Assembly: GCA_046350055.1 (NCBI GenBank)
Contig: JAXMBC010000001.1
Coordinates: 2,294,001 to 2,358,000, forward strand
Origin: JAEUIE01 sp046350055
Lineage (GTDB): Bacteria > Planctomycetota > Planctomycetia > Gemmatales > HRBIN36
Direction of reading: 5' to 3'
DNA: 64,000 bases
Positions 1 through 8,625 of the stretch are shown one piece after another (within the stretch, counting starts at the first letter, position 1; each line of letters begins with the position of its first letter). The notes beneath the pieces were generated by a model. The model was not told the DNA's origin and ran no database searches. It saw nothing but the letters and a program-made list of their open reading frames with translations. The translations under genes were made by a program, and so were the position numbers.

Positions 1-2482
1 TCAGACGCTGGGATTCGATTTCGTGCTTCTTGCGTAGCTCGTCAAGCAGCGGGCTGCTTTGACCCTTGTTATCCTGGGGCACCACACTGCCAGCCATCTG
101 GATCAGGCTCTTCTCGGTCTGGAAGGCAGGAGTGGAGAGCAATTCGTTCATGTGCTTGAGCTTGGCTTCGTCGAGCAGTTTGCGATCCACTTTCTCGGCG
201 TACTGCTTGGCGAGGTCATACTCCTTGCGGCTGACAGCCTTCACGACCAGGTCGTAGTACTGTTCCGAAGTTTTGACAGCAGCCTTGATGTCGGCAGCGT
301 CAATCTGGGCCAGGTACTGACCAGCCTGGGCCTTCATCCCGTAGGGGCCTTCGTACAGGGTGTTGGCAAGCTTGCGAGCCTGAACCAGTTGCCCCTCACG
401 AACGCACTGTTCGATATCGGTGCACAATTTCTTGCCCGTGCTGGCAACATCTGTAGCCGCTGGCACATTCAGCTGACCAGGGACGGTGACACCACCCATC
501 TGGGGAGCAGGCACATTGTAAGTCATGGCTACGTTCATCACGTAGTTGCGATACTGCTGGGCTTCACCTGTCTTGCCACGGGCAGCCAGTGTGTCGGCAG
601 CCTTGGCATAGGTTTCCACCTGGACACGTGCCTTGTTCTGCAGGTCAGCCATCACCACTTCAGGCAGTTCATCACCCTGCTGGAAGACGACGCCCATACC
701 CTTGGCTTCGGTGACTGCCTTGTGAGCGCCCATGATGTCGCCCGACTTGGCCATCACTCGTGCGTTGGCGAGCAGTTGCAGGGCCCGCATACGCTTGCTG
801 TCAGCAGCAACAGGATCGGCCTTGCGCTGACGAGTCGCCATCACCACCTTGACGGCATCGTAGATGCTGTCAGGGTTTTCCTGGGTGACGACCTTCATCT
901 GCTTGACCTGTGCAGCGATCTGCAGGGCAGCATCGTAGTTGCCCTTGTTCAATTCCATCCGGGCCACCACCATCAGGCGGTTCGCTTCGGCCACCTTGGC
1001 AGCATCATTGCTGGCCACCGTGGGAGCAGCTGGCGGGTTCAGGTTCGGTGCAGTGGTCACAGGTGGTACAGGCAGCGTGGTGTTGCCTGCAGGAGTGACC
1101 GGATTCATCGCCACCTTGTTTTCGGTAGGCGGGGTTACAGGCTTGTTACGGCTGGCGACAACCTGCTTGGCCTTGATTTCCGCCATCAGCTTGTCAGGAC
1201 GTTCGCCACCGAAACCGTCAAGAACGCCATAGTCGTTCTTGAGAGCCTTGGATTGTGCACAGACCCGTTCAGCTTCATCGAGCTGCCCGGCATTGAGTAG
1301 CTGACGAGCCTGAACAAGCAGTTCCACAGCCTTCTTGTCGTTGACGACCTTCCGCTGTCCCTTGAGGTCAGCCAGTACCTTCTCGGGATTGTCTTCGAAG
1401 TAACCCCAGTTGACCTTGGCTACACGAGCGCTGTTGCAGAGCTCTTCACAGCGATCGAGGTTGCCCTGGCTCAGAGCCACTCGGGCTTCCTTGACAGCCA
1501 GGCGAGGATCAACCGTAGCTGCTACCGTGGACGTGCCCTTCACGCCACCCTTTTCCACGCGAGCAATAGCTTCGTTCAATTTCGCAGGGCTGTTTTCTTC
1601 AAACCAGGGGAGGTTGACCTTAAGGTCTTCCGCCTGTTTGGTCAGCTTCTTGGCGGTGGCGACATCGCCAGCAGCCAGAGCCTGCGAAGCCTGCATACAG
1701 AGTTGCTTGCACTGCATCACAGCGCGTTCGTTACTACCTGCAGTCGTGCCAGCCTTGGCCACCTGGGCCTTGGCGGTGTTGACATCGGCGATCAGTTTGT
1801 CAGGGGTATCTTCCCAGGGCATGCGGCCAGCACCACCTGCCTGCTTGCAAGCGACGGCCCAGCTCATGGCCTCATCATAGTTCTTGTTCTTGAGGGCTTC
1901 GCGACCAGCAACCAGCATGTCAGCTGGCGTACGGCCCTTGGGGGTGACGGGTTTGGCCGTCTGGGCGGTAGCTGTCCCGACACTGCCAGTCTTGCTGAGC
2001 AGGTCATTCAGAGTGCTGACACTCTGACGATCCTGAGCAGCCAGGTAGGTATTGCCCTTGAGGCCATTCAGAATGGTTGCAGCATCCTGATAGCGGCCGG
2101 CGTTGTAGGCTTCGCCCGCTTTCTTGATCATCTCCTGGCCTGACTTGCGCATAGCCAGTGCTTTGGCATTACTCTGCACAGTCGCTTCCAGTTCCTTCTG
2201 CTCCGCGGCAGAGAGGCTCGTCTTCAATTCGGCGGCACGCTTGAGATAGACCTCCGCCAGTTCGAATTCGAACTTGCGATGGTTCTCGACACCTGTTTTC
2301 AGGATGTCGCGTGGCTTCAGTGATTGTTCACCGCCTGTCTGCACCACATCCGAAGGAGGTGCAACTTGTACAGGCACCGTGTTATCAGGCGGTAAGGGCA
2401 GCCCCTGTGCAAGCACAGCAGCTGGAGTCAATCCCAGCAAGCCCACCCCGCCGATCCATGCCAAGGATTTAGCCCGAATCAC
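1..2482 (-). CDS. Large secreted repeat protein, 3' end beyond window
   Basis: The frame is open from a GTG start to the left edge (827 codons visible, no stop), so the protein is C-terminally truncated by the window. The GTG is chosen because GGAGG lies five bases upstream and the nearby ATG in another frame stops at once. Residues 1-25 form a signal peptide (hydrophobic core, then AVLA before Q26). After it come several alpha-helical TPR-like units, each with a pattern of Ala/Leu-rich helices, a Gly turn, and a tail such as FEDNPEKVL or ENPDSIYDAV. A Pro/Thr/Asn-rich linker lies near residues 450-490. The precise family is not recognised. Secreted helical-repeat proteins of this kind are frequent in planctomycetes; a scaffold or envelope role is only a guess. 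Confidence 0.85.
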   Translation of the reverse strand, partial: MIRAKSLAWIGGVGLLGLTPAAVLAQGLPLPPDNTVPVQVAPPSDVVQTGGEQSLKPRDILKTGVENHRKFEFELAEVYLKRAAELKTSLSAAEQKELEATVQSNAKALAMRKSGQEMIKKAGEAYNAGRYQDAATILNGLKGNTYLAAQDRQSVSTLNDLLSKTGSVGTATAQTAKPVTPKGRTPADMLVAGREALKNKNYDEAMSWAVACKQAGGAGRMPWEDTPDKLIADVNTAKAQVAKAGTTAGSNERAVMQCKQLCMQASQALAAGDVATAKKLTKQAEDLKVNLPWFEENSPAKLNEAIARVEKGGVKGTSTVAATVDPRLAVKEARVALSQGNLDRCEELCNSARVAKVNWGYFEDNPEKVLADLKGQRKVVNDKKAVELLVQARQLLNAGQLDEAERVCAQSKALKNDYGVLDGFGGERPDKLMAEIKAKQVVASRNKPVTPPTENKVAMNPVTPAGNTTLPVPPVTTAPNLNPPAAPTVASNDAAKVAEANRLMVVARMELNKGNYDAALQIAAQVKQMKVVTQENPDSIYDAVKVVMATRQRKADPVAADSKRMRALQLLANARVMAKSGDIMGAHKAVTEAKGMGVVFQQGDELPEVVMADLQNKARVQVETYAKAADTLAARGKTGEAQQYRNYVMNVAMTYNVPAPQMGGVTVPGQLNVPAATDVASTGKKLCTDIEQCVREGQLVQARKLANTLYEGPYGMKAQAGQYLAQIDAADIKAAVKTSEQYYDLVVKAVSRKEYDLAKQYAEKVDRKLLDEAKLKHMNELLSTPAFQTEKSLIQMAGSVVPQDNKGQSSPLLDELRKKHEIESQRL

Positions 2483-2882
2483 TGCATCCTCCTTTCGTGT
2501 CCAACCTTCCGGTTCCCTTCGCTCAGCAGGATCGCCTTCCCCCAGGCGAGACTGTGCTCTGAGCAAACTGGGCATCCCGTTGCGTTCCCCGGCGGACCAG
2601 TGGCCCCGTTGGACACGTACGCAGAAACCCCACTCAAGGGTCAGGGTGATAACCGCTTTGACAAGGCGGTCAATGGCAAGTGGCGCTTTTTCTGCCGTTT
2701 TCCCGCCTTTTTCTCAAGATCATCTGGCAAGGGAGCGAGGCATGGAAGATAGGCGAATTCACGAAGCCTGCCTAGCTCAGGTCATCGGCGGCAGACAACA
2801 TCATCCAGGAAATCCGGCAGTCTGGAATACTCAGGAAATGTGCGGGTTTCTTTCGAGTTTGATTCAAGTTCTACTACGGGGC
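2483..2882. other. Intergenic, no gene seen
   Basis: About 400 bases between the start of the secreted repeat protein and the end of the 2-hydroxy-acid dehydrogenase gene. Short open frames here have no recognisable protein character. A small inverted repeat TTGAC/GTCAA lies near 2658-2675. It presumably holds the promoter of the leftward gene, but no convincing -35/-10 pair was found. Confidence 0.5.
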
Positions 2883-4043
2883 TTAACCACGACTCACCAG
2901 ATGCTCCGCAAACTTGTCCGTGGTGGGGCAGCACACCTGGTCCATCACCTGGCGGAGTTGCACTTTCAGCATGGCTATGGCGTGCTGGCCACCGGTTTTA
3001 CCCAGGGCTGCCACCGAATACATGAACGTGCGCCCCAGAAAGGCGAAGTCCGCACCGCACGCCAGGGTACGTGCGATATCCGGGCCGGACCGCAGCCCGC
3101 TGTCCATCATGATGCGCAACTTGCCCCGGTATTTCCGGACGATGGTTTCCAGTGAATGCACCGTTGACTCACCTGCGTCAATCTGCCTGCCACCATGATT
3201 GGAAATGATGATGCCATCCATGCCAAGCTTCAAACAGGCCTCGGTGTCCTCATCGGTGGCGATACCTTTGACGACCAGCTTGCCTTTCCAGCGATCGCGG
3301 ATGGGAGCGATCTTCGAAGAGTCCAGCCGACCGGCAAACGTGGCGTTCATGTACTCGCCCAACTTCTTCATGTTCAAGCCTTTGGGCATGTATTTCAGCA
3401 TGGTGGCGAATTGAGGTTTTCCCTGAAGTAGCGTATTCCAGGCCCACACGGGTCGCAGCAGGATCTGCCCGATATTACGCAGCGTCATGCGTGGTGGCAG
3501 CGCGAGTCCATTACGGATATCCCGTGGGCGGTAACCGAAAGTGGGCACATCGGAAAGCAGTACCAGAGTCTTGCAGCCAGCGGCTTCGGCTCGGTTCAGA
3601 ATGTCGTCACGCAGTGCATTGTCAGCTGGGTGATAGAGTTGATACCAGAAACGCCCTTCCGTGAGTTCGCCAATGCGTTCAATGCTGCTGGTGCTGACCG
3701 TACTCAAAATGAACGGAATATTGTGTTCGTGCGCAGCCTGGGCGAGAATTTCGGGAGCGCCGGGCCAGATCATGCCTTGCAGACCAATGGGGGCGATACC
3801 AAATGGTGCATCATAGACATGCCCGAATAGCTCTGTCTTAAGGCTCGCAGGAACATGATCCTTCAGGTAGTAAGGCTTGAGTTCCACCTCGCGCAGTTCC
3901 TGCGTGTTCTTGTGCAGGTTGACGTCCTCGTTACAGCCTCCGTCCAGATATTCAAAGGCGAAGCGGGGAATGCGGGCCATCGCTCGCTTACGCAGGTCTT
4001 CAATGGCTGGGAAACGTGTATTGTACGTTAAGTTCATGGGCAT
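2883..4043 (-). CDS. FMN-dependent alpha-hydroxy-acid dehydrogenase (LldD/glycolate oxidase family)
   Basis: A 386-residue protein, normal length for the FMN-dependent 2-hydroxy-acid dehydrogenase family (L-lactate dehydrogenase, glycolate oxidase, mandelate dehydrogenase). It should oxidise an L-2-hydroxy acid to the 2-keto acid with FMN. Visible family marks are the N-terminal FEYLDGG segment, YQLY near residue 134, the FMN-contacting Lys in LVVKGI (about 259), the catalytic His and substrate Arg in SNHGGRQID (281-289), and the phosphate-binding DSGLRSG and LGRTFMY segments near 313-343. All catalytic residues appear intact. Substrate cannot be assigned. It stands alone, divergent from the YihY-type gene. 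No Shine-Dalgarno is visible at the ATG; a second Met lies two codons in. Confidence 0.93.
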   Translation of the reverse strand: MPMNLTYNTRFPAIEDLRKRAMARIPRFAFEYLDGGCNEDVNLHKNTQELREVELKPYYLKDHVPASLKTELFGHVYDAPFGIAPIGLQGMIWPGAPEILAQAAHEHNIPFILSTVSTSSIERIGELTEGRFWYQLYHPADNALRDDILNRAEAAGCKTLVLLSDVPTFGYRPRDIRNGLALPPRMTLRNIGQILLRPVWAWNTLLQGKPQFATMLKYMPKGLNMKKLGEYMNATFAGRLDSSKIAPIRDRWKGKLVVKGIATDEDTEACLKLGMDGIIISNHGGRQIDAGESTVHSLETIVRKYRGKLRIMMDSGLRSGPDIARTLACGADFAFLGRTFMYSVAALGKTGGQHAIAMLKVQLRQVMDQVCCPTTDKFAEHLVSRG

Positions 4044-4159
4044 TCGGAAACGTGGTGTTGTGAGACTGACCTAGAAGAGGATATGGATGCACTGGAGCAT
4101 CGTCGTCCTGCGGATTCATCAGCCAATCACTTTCCTGAATCGGACCGTGTGCCCCCGGC

Positions 4160-5032
4160 ATGGACCACTACAATACACCGATGCAAATTCTGCGTACGCT
4201 CTGGAAAGCCTGCCTCTCCTGGAGTGAAGACCGGGGTTCCTACCTGGGCGCTGCACTGGCTTACTATGCACTCTTTTCGATTGCCCCACTGCTTATCATT
4301 GCCATTGCTTCCATGGGTCTGATCTATGACGAAGCAGAAGTCAAAGCCAACATCTTCAATGTAGTGCAACAGAACATCGGCGTGGATGGTGCCAAGGCGG
4401 TACAGGAAATGGTGGAGCAGGTCTGGCGACCGCAGACTACCTTCTGGGCGAGTATCGTCGGTCCCATCATCCTGCTGCTTACAGCCTGCAATTTCTTTCT
4501 GCAACTGGGCACCGCGCTTGAGATGATCTGGAACATCAAGCCCATGCAGGATCGTCACTGGCTCTATGCCTATCTCAAGAATTACGCGTTAGCGTTCCTT
4601 ATGGTCGTTGTCAGTGGTGCTTTCTGGATGGCACTTTTCGTGGGCGATGGCCTGCTTACTGTGTTCTTCCGCAAGATTCAGCTCACCATGCCCAATGCCG
4701 AACTGTCTCACTGGAAATGGGCTCACTTCGGACTGTATATTCTGCTGACGACTGCGATGATCCTCTTCACGTTTCGGTTCCTCAGTCACGGCAAGATACC
4801 CTACAGCCGGCTGTGGTTCGGTTCTCTCGTAGCCTCGCTGCTCTTCTTCCTGGGCAGACTGTTTCTCGTCTGGTATCTCACCTACATGGGCAAGTCGCTT
4901 GCCACCGCTTTCGGTGCTGCCAGCTCGGTGGTCATCTTTCTGATCTGGGTCTACTATTCGGCCCAGATCATCTTCTATGGAGCGGAAGTGGTGAAGGTGG
5001 GACTGCAGCAATCAAACACCGTTCACGCATAG
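4160..5032 (+). CDS. YihY/BrkB-family inner-membrane protein
   Basis: A 290-residue polytopic membrane protein of the YihY/virulence factor BrkB family, once misnamed ribonuclease BN. The diagnostic start is present: SWSEDRGSYLGAALAYYALFSIAPL, read here as a short helix followed by the first membrane segment at about residues 27-53. Five further hydrophobic spans follow near 95-115, 137-158, 185-205, 213-235 and 245-270, ending in the family-typical YYSAQIIFYGAEVVKV tail. Molecular function is unproven for the family; transport has been suggested. Start could instead be Met8 at 4181; neither has a clear ribosome site. The last 10 bases overlap the convergent SDR gene. Confidence 0.9.
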   Translation: MDHYNTPMQILRTLWKACLSWSEDRGSYLGAALAYYALFSIAPLLIIAIASMGLIYDEAEVKANIFNVVQQNIGVDGAKAVQEMVEQVWRPQTTFWASIVGPIILLLTACNFFLQLGTALEMIWNIKPMQDRHWLYAYLKNYALAFLMVVVSGAFWMALFVGDGLLTVFFRKIQLTMPNAELSHWKWAHFGLYILLTTAMILFTFRFLSHGKIPYSRLWFGSLVASLLFFLGRLFLVWYLTYMGKSLATAFGAASSVVIFLIWVYYSAQIIFYGAEVVKVGLQQSNTVHA

Positions 5033-5763
5033 GGCTGTACCGTTGGGGTAATAATCATCTCTGGGACGGAGACGCCGGGCCGCAGATTGGCTACGTAATA
5101 GACCGCTTCTGCGACATCGTCAGGCCGCAGGATGATCGCCCGCCGTTCAATAGAAACCGGACTGGGCCGCTGTTCCAGAATCGGTGTGTCCACTTCCCCC
5201 GGACAAATGGCTGTCGTGCGGATGCCATTCTCCGCTTCTTCCAGCCCCACGGCATGGCTGAGGGCCGTCAGGCCGAACTTGGCAGCTGCGTATGCCGTGC
5301 CGCCGAGTTTATTCGCACGCTTGCCTGAGACAGAAGAGATATTGATGATGTGGCCGCTGCCTTGTTTCAGCATCGCAGGGATGACTGAGCGAGTGAAGTA
5401 GAAAGCAGAATCGAGATTGCCTTGGATGGTCTGTTGCCAGCCTTCGACGCTGAGATTGCGGATGTAACGTTCCTTCAGATTCATGCCGGCGTTGTTGATG
5501 AGGATGTCAATCCCACCCAGTTGCTTGTTAACAGCTGCAACAGTCTTCTCTACCTGGTCAGGCACAGTCGCATCGCAAGGCACCACGATGGCCTGATTCT
5601 TCGTCAGGACCTTGGTGGCGTTGAGCTTTTCGAGGTTACGGCCGGTAATGGCAACCCGGGCTCCAGCTTCGACCAGCTTGACAGCGACCGCCTGGCCGAT
5701 GCCGGAGCCACCACCGGTGATGAGGATACGCTTGCCTGCGATACGGTTTTCCATGAGCGACAT
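5023..5763 (-). CDS. Short-chain dehydrogenase/reductase
   Basis: A classical 246-residue SDR oxidoreductase with a Rossmann fold. It shows the NAD(P) motif TGGGSGIG (residues 16-23), the structural NNAG (90-93), the catalytic Ser in NISS (about 143) and the Tyr-x3-Lys pair in YAAAKFG (Y158, K162). The arginine after the second strand (GRNLEK) suggests NADP(H) preference. Substrate cannot be inferred. Start is the ATG at 5763, supported by GAGG six bases upstream; Met4 is an alternative. It overlaps the convergent membrane-protein gene by 10 bases. The next gene upstream on the same strand is hisG, 50 bases away, so co-transcription is possible. Confidence 0.93.
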   Translation of the reverse strand: MSLMENRIAGKRILITGGGSGIGQAVAVKLVEAGARVAITGRNLEKLNATKVLTKNQAIVVPCDATVPDQVEKTVAAVNKQLGGIDILINNAGMNLKERYIRNLSVEGWQQTIQGNLDSAFYFTRSVIPAMLKQGSGHIINISSVSGKRANKLGGTAYAAAKFGLTALSHAVGLEEAENGIRTTAICPGEVDTPILEQRPSPVSIERRAIILRPDDVAEAVYYVANLRPGVSVPEMIITPTVQPYA

Positions 5764-5813
5764 GATGAGCCTCGAGTTCTGGTTCCCCTCGCCCCATCGG
5801 CGAGAGGAGCGAG

Positions 5814-6692
5814 TTAATCAATAATCTTGTTGAGTGGATACTCTACCAGTCCGCACGCACCTGCAGCCTTCAGCTTGGGCACCACACTGCGTACAAACGT
5901 CTCTTCCAGAATCGTGTTCACATCCACCCAGTTGGGATCAGCCAGAGAGGAGATGGTGGGTGTTTGTAAAGCAGGGAGGATCTTGAGTACCGCATCCAGG
6001 TCCTTACGCAAGACGTTCATCATCAGGCCGACCTTGCCTTCTGCTGCCATCGCTCCACGCAACAGCAACACCAGGTCGTTGATTTTTTGTGCCTTCCAGG
6101 AGTCCTTCATGGCTGCATGATTGGCGATGAACCGCGTAGTTGATTGGAGCAACTCCGCCACTACTCGCAGGTTATTGGCCTTGAGCGAACTACCTGTCTC
6201 CGTGACATCCACGATGGCATCCGCTAGGCGGGGCGGCTTCACTTCGGTAGCTCCCCAGCTGAACTCGACATCGGCTTCCACGCCATGCTGCGCAAGGAAC
6301 TGCTTCGTGAGATTGACCACTTCGGTGGCGATCCGTTTGCCCTGAAGGTCTTTGACAGTACGAATGTCAGAATCATGAGGCACGGCCAGCACCCAGCGTA
6401 CGGGACGTTTGCTGATCTTGCTGTAAGTCAGCTCTGCAACCTCGTGGACTTTGGCTCCGGTCTCCAGCACCCAGTCGTGCCCGGTCAGGCCGCAATCCAG
6501 GGCGCCGTTTTCAACGTAGCGAGCCATTTCCTGGGCACGCAACAGCGTACACTGGATTTCAGCATCATCGATCGATGGATAGTAGCTGCGGCTGGGGAAG
6601 TTAATCTTGAAGCCTGCCTTGGCGAACAGTTCACCGGTAGCCTGCTGCAAACTTCCCGCGGGCAGACCGAGTTTCAATATGGGTTCAGGCAT
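5814..6692 (-). CDS. hisG: ATP phosphoribosyltransferase, long form (HisG)
   Basis: HisG catalyses the first committed step of histidine biosynthesis, joining ATP and PRPP to give phosphoribosyl-ATP. From the ATG at 6692 the protein is 292 residues, the usual size of the self-sufficient long form with a C-terminal regulatory domain. The N-terminus (KLGLPAGSLQQAT) and the segment with DCGLTGHDWV match the family. The C-terminal third (from about residue 210) matches the HisG_C allosteric domain that senses histidine. The frame is open up to 6797, but that extension runs through an inverted repeat and looks non-native, so the inner ATG is preferred despite no clear Shine-Dalgarno. hisI lies just upstream on the same strand. 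Confidence 0.93.
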   Translation of the reverse strand: MPEPILKLGLPAGSLQQATGELFAKAGFKINFPSRSYYPSIDDAEIQCTLLRAQEMARYVENGALDCGLTGHDWVLETGAKVHEVAELTYSKISKRPVRWVLAVPHDSDIRTVKDLQGKRIATEVVNLTKQFLAQHGVEADVEFSWGATEVKPPRLADAIVDVTETGSSLKANNLRVVAELLQSTTRFIANHAAMKDSWKAQKINDLVLLLRGAMAAEGKVGLMMNVLRKDLDAVLKILPALQTPTISSLADPNWVDVNTILEETFVRSVVPKLKAAGACGLVEYPLNKIID

Positions 6693-6700
6693 GGTTGTAG

Positions 6701-6717
6701 GGCACGCTGGGCGTGCC
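6701..6717. repeat. Short perfect hairpin before hisG
   Basis: GGCACGC and GCGTGCC flank a three-base TGG loop, forming a seven-base-pair GC-rich hairpin nine bases upstream of the preferred hisG start. It could be a REP-type intergenic repeat or a structure affecting hisG translation. Whether it is repeated elsewhere in the genome cannot be seen here. Confidence 0.6.
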
Positions 6718-6805
6718 TCCCCTGGGTGAGATTCCGTTGCAACTTTCGAATGCATAAACGATGTTACATACAGCACCTGATTCGGTGAGGTGCGCACATC
6801 GTACC

Positions 6806-7207
6806 CTACTTCTTATAGACCGTCTTCGGATCGAAGAGTCTCTCGCCATGCGTGGCCGCTACTTCACCCTGTTGGTTCAGTTCGCGGAAGAAGCAACTCT
6901 GGTAGCCTTCATGACACGCTGCGCCACCCAGTTGTTCGACTTTCAAGAGTAGAGTGTCGGCATCACAGTCGATGTAAATACCTTTGACAAGCTGTACATT
7001 GCCACTCTCTTCACCTTTGCGCCAGAGCTTGTTGCGGCTCCGGCTGAAGTAAACTGCCCGCCCGGTGCGAAGCGTTTCCCGGTAGGCTTCTTCATTCATC
7101 CAGGCCATCATCAGGACTGTACCCGAGGCGGCATCCTGGGCTATCGCCGGGATCAACCCCCCGGCTTTGGCGAAATCGAGTTGCATCTCCTGGCTCTCTG
7201 CTTTCAT
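6806..7207 (-). CDS. hisI: Phosphoribosyl-AMP cyclohydrolase (HisI)
   Basis: HisI opens the purine ring of phosphoribosyl-AMP, the third step of histidine biosynthesis. The 133-residue product from the ATG at 7207 has the normal size. It shows VLMMAWMNEEA, YFSRSRNKLWRKGEESGN, the metal-binding CDADTLLLKV segment and the CHEGYQSCFFR motif with the conserved cysteines and histidine. This is the stand-alone form: no HisE pyrophosphohydrolase domain follows. The frame extends upstream to 7321, but that part is not family-like; an inner Met at 7186 is another possible start. It lies immediately upstream of hisG on the same strand, so the two form a small histidine operon. Confidence 0.93.
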   Translation of the reverse strand: MKAESQEMQLDFAKAGGLIPAIAQDAASGTVLMMAWMNEEAYRETLRTGRAVYFSRSRNKLWRKGEESGNVQLVKGIYIDCDADTLLLKVEQLGGAACHEGYQSCFFRELNQQGEVAATHGERLFDPKTVYKK

Positions 7208-7426
7208 GAAACAATGGACGACTGCGTAACTGTAAGGAATGGGCATTATAGGAGTCGAATATGCCTTCCCATGAAGGAACCGCGAATTCTCTGCCTCACC
7301 TCTTGAGTTGCCCGCTGGCATCGTTTACCCTTCATATAGCTCCGGTTCATGGAAGTACGCGAACCTGGTCGGGGATGTGGCGTTCTTTTCGTTACTTGCC
7401 CGAAGGCCCGGTGCAGGGAGGAACCG

Positions 7427-8053
7427 ATGAACGAAGCAGCACTCGAATCAAATGTTTTGGCGCTGAATCGCCTTTACTTGGCGATTCAGGTAATCTCGGC
7501 GAAGCGCGCCTTCTGCCTGCTCTGCAAGGGGCTGGCCGAAGTCGTTGACTCGCACGACGGTTCCTTCGTCAACTACGACTTCACCACCTGGCAGGAGATC
7601 AGCGAGCATCGCCGCTTGAACGCCCGTGGTCCTAACGACGACTGGGTGCGGACGGTGCACACCGAAATCCAGGTGCCGCGCATCATCCGTCTGCTCTCGT
7701 ACGAGCGGATGCCGCGTCAGTCGGTGAAGTTCAACCGCCGCAACATCTTCGCCCGCGACCACAACCTGTGCCAGTACTGCGGCAAGCGTTTCGCGACAGC
7801 CGATCTGTCACTGGATCACGTGGTGCCTCGCAGCCAGGGTGGCGGAGCGACGTGGGAAAACATCGTTTGCGCTTGCCTCTCCTGCAATATCAAGAAGGGC
7901 GGCCGCACGCCGAAGCAGGCGAACATGAAGCTGATCCGCAAGCCGGAGAAGCCGAAGCGATCACCGCTGCTCAGCCAGAAGCTGACGCAGGAGAAGTACC
8001 AGTCGTGGAAGAGCTTCCTCGACAGTGCTTACTGGTCGGTGGAACTGAAGTAA
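7427..8053 (+). CDS. HNH endonuclease family protein
   Basis: A 208-residue protein with a C-terminal HNH nuclease fold. Zinc ligands appear as CQYC (115-118) and CLSC (150-153). The HNH residues are H131 in LDHVVPRS, N146 in WENIV and N154 in SCNIKKG, so the active site looks complete. An N-terminal CLLC pair (30-33) precedes a region seen in a planctomycete-type family of stand-alone HNH proteins. It has no restriction or methylase partner here, so its role (repair, recombination or restriction) is unknown. The start at 7427 is chosen over the upstream in-frame ATG at 7349 because GGGAGG sits six bases before it and the extension is not conserved-looking. Confidence 0.88.
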   Translation: MNEAALESNVLALNRLYLAIQVISAKRAFCLLCKGLAEVVDSHDGSFVNYDFTTWQEISEHRRLNARGPNDDWVRTVHTEIQVPRIIRLLSYERMPRQSVKFNRRNIFARDHNLCQYCGKRFATADLSLDHVVPRSQGGGATWENIVCACLSCNIKKGGRTPKQANMKLIRKPEKPKRSPLLSQKLTQEKYQSWKSFLDSAYWSVELK

Positions 8054-8054
8054 C

Positions 8055-8126
8055 AATCTGGAGCCAGGAGACAGAATCCAGTAACCAGAATTTCTCGGCT
8101 ACTGGCTTCTGGCTTCTGGCTTCTTA
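8055..8126. repeat. Imperfect inverted repeat with TGGCTTC tandem
   Basis: Directly after the HNH stop codon, CCAGTAACC (8078-8086 region) is mirrored by GGCTACTGG with one mismatch, and flanking AGGAGACAGAATCC partly pairs with a run of three TGGCTTC units ending near 8125. The whole could fold into a long imperfect hairpin ahead of the tRNA gene. It looks like a dispersed intergenic repeat and may terminate the upstream transcript; no T-run is present. Confidence 0.5.
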
Positions 8127-8142
8127 CAATGTGGATTCGGAA

Positions 8143-8216
8143 GGGCGTTTAGCTCAGTTGGCTAGAGCACCAGCTCGACACGCTGGGGGTCACAGGTTCG
8201 AGTCCTGTAACGCCCA
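8143..8216 (+). tRNA. tRNA-Val, anticodon GAC
   Basis: A full 74-base cloverleaf can be drawn. Acceptor GGGCGTT pairs with AACGCCC; the D arm is GCTC/GAGC; the anticodon arm is CCAGC/GCTGG around the seven-base loop TCGACAC (8175-8181) with anticodon GAC; the variable region is GGGTC; the T arm is ACAGG/CCTGT around TTCGAGT. The discriminator is A. The CCA end is not encoded, since TTCC follows. The odd feature is C at position 33, where nearly all elongator tRNAs have U. Confidence 0.93.
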
Positions 8217-8294
8217 TTCCATATAAACTGTTAGGCCGAAAAAAGTTACGTTGTACCTTCCGATGTTCGGAAGTGCGGCTCATGATCCAGGAAT

Positions 8295-8310
8295 CCGGGA
8301 ACTTTCCCGG
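8295..8310. repeat. Palindrome CCGGGAA/TTCCCGG
   Basis: CCGGGAA, a two-base CT centre, then TTCCCGG: a perfect seven-base arm palindrome 79 bases after the tRNA gene. The loop is too short for a good RNA hairpin, so a protein-binding site is as likely as a terminator. No T-run follows. Confidence 0.4.
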
Positions 8311-8389
8311 GAACTCCCTGATGAGCTGCACTTCATGGCCAAATCCTCCGCATTCCCACCTATCGTCGTCACTCGTCAGGCCAAAGATT

Positions 8390-8625
8390 GCCAGGGTACT
8401 ATATTTACCAACTCCTGCTGAGAGTTTGGCCCCATTGCCCTTAAGGCTGTTCGCAGCATGATGTTCGAGAAAGACTGGTCACGCAAGGCAAGCACATCAA
8501 CGACCGCATACGGCGGATGTTTCGCTGGGCTGCTGGAGAAGAATTGCTACCCGCTAGCGTGCATCAGAATTTCTGTGCTGTCGTCAGTCTTCACATGGAA
8601 AATCGCTAGCACGGGAAAAGCCTCA
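8390..8625 (+). pseudogene. Decayed tyrosine recombinase (integrase) fragment
   Basis: Read across three frames, this stretch gives an integrase core-binding segment. The first part reads YLPTPAES in one frame, then FGPIALKAVRSMM and DWSRK in the next (from 8425), then HINDRIRRMFRWAAGEELLP (from about 8493), followed by ASVHQNF and a TAG stop near 8608. This resembles the N-terminal SAM-like domain of planctomycete phage-type integrases. The frame change near 8482-8492 is explained by a five-base tandem duplication, GCAAG GCAAG. The catalytic C-terminal domain (R-H-R-Y) is absent. Its position about 175 bases after a tRNA gene is the classic setting of an element integrated at a tRNA. Confidence 0.72.

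Noticed and set aside
59..1300. A 413-codon plus-strand open frame
   Set aside because: It is the shadow of the minus-strand secreted repeat protein; the minus frame has a signal peptide, ribosome site and regular helical repeats.
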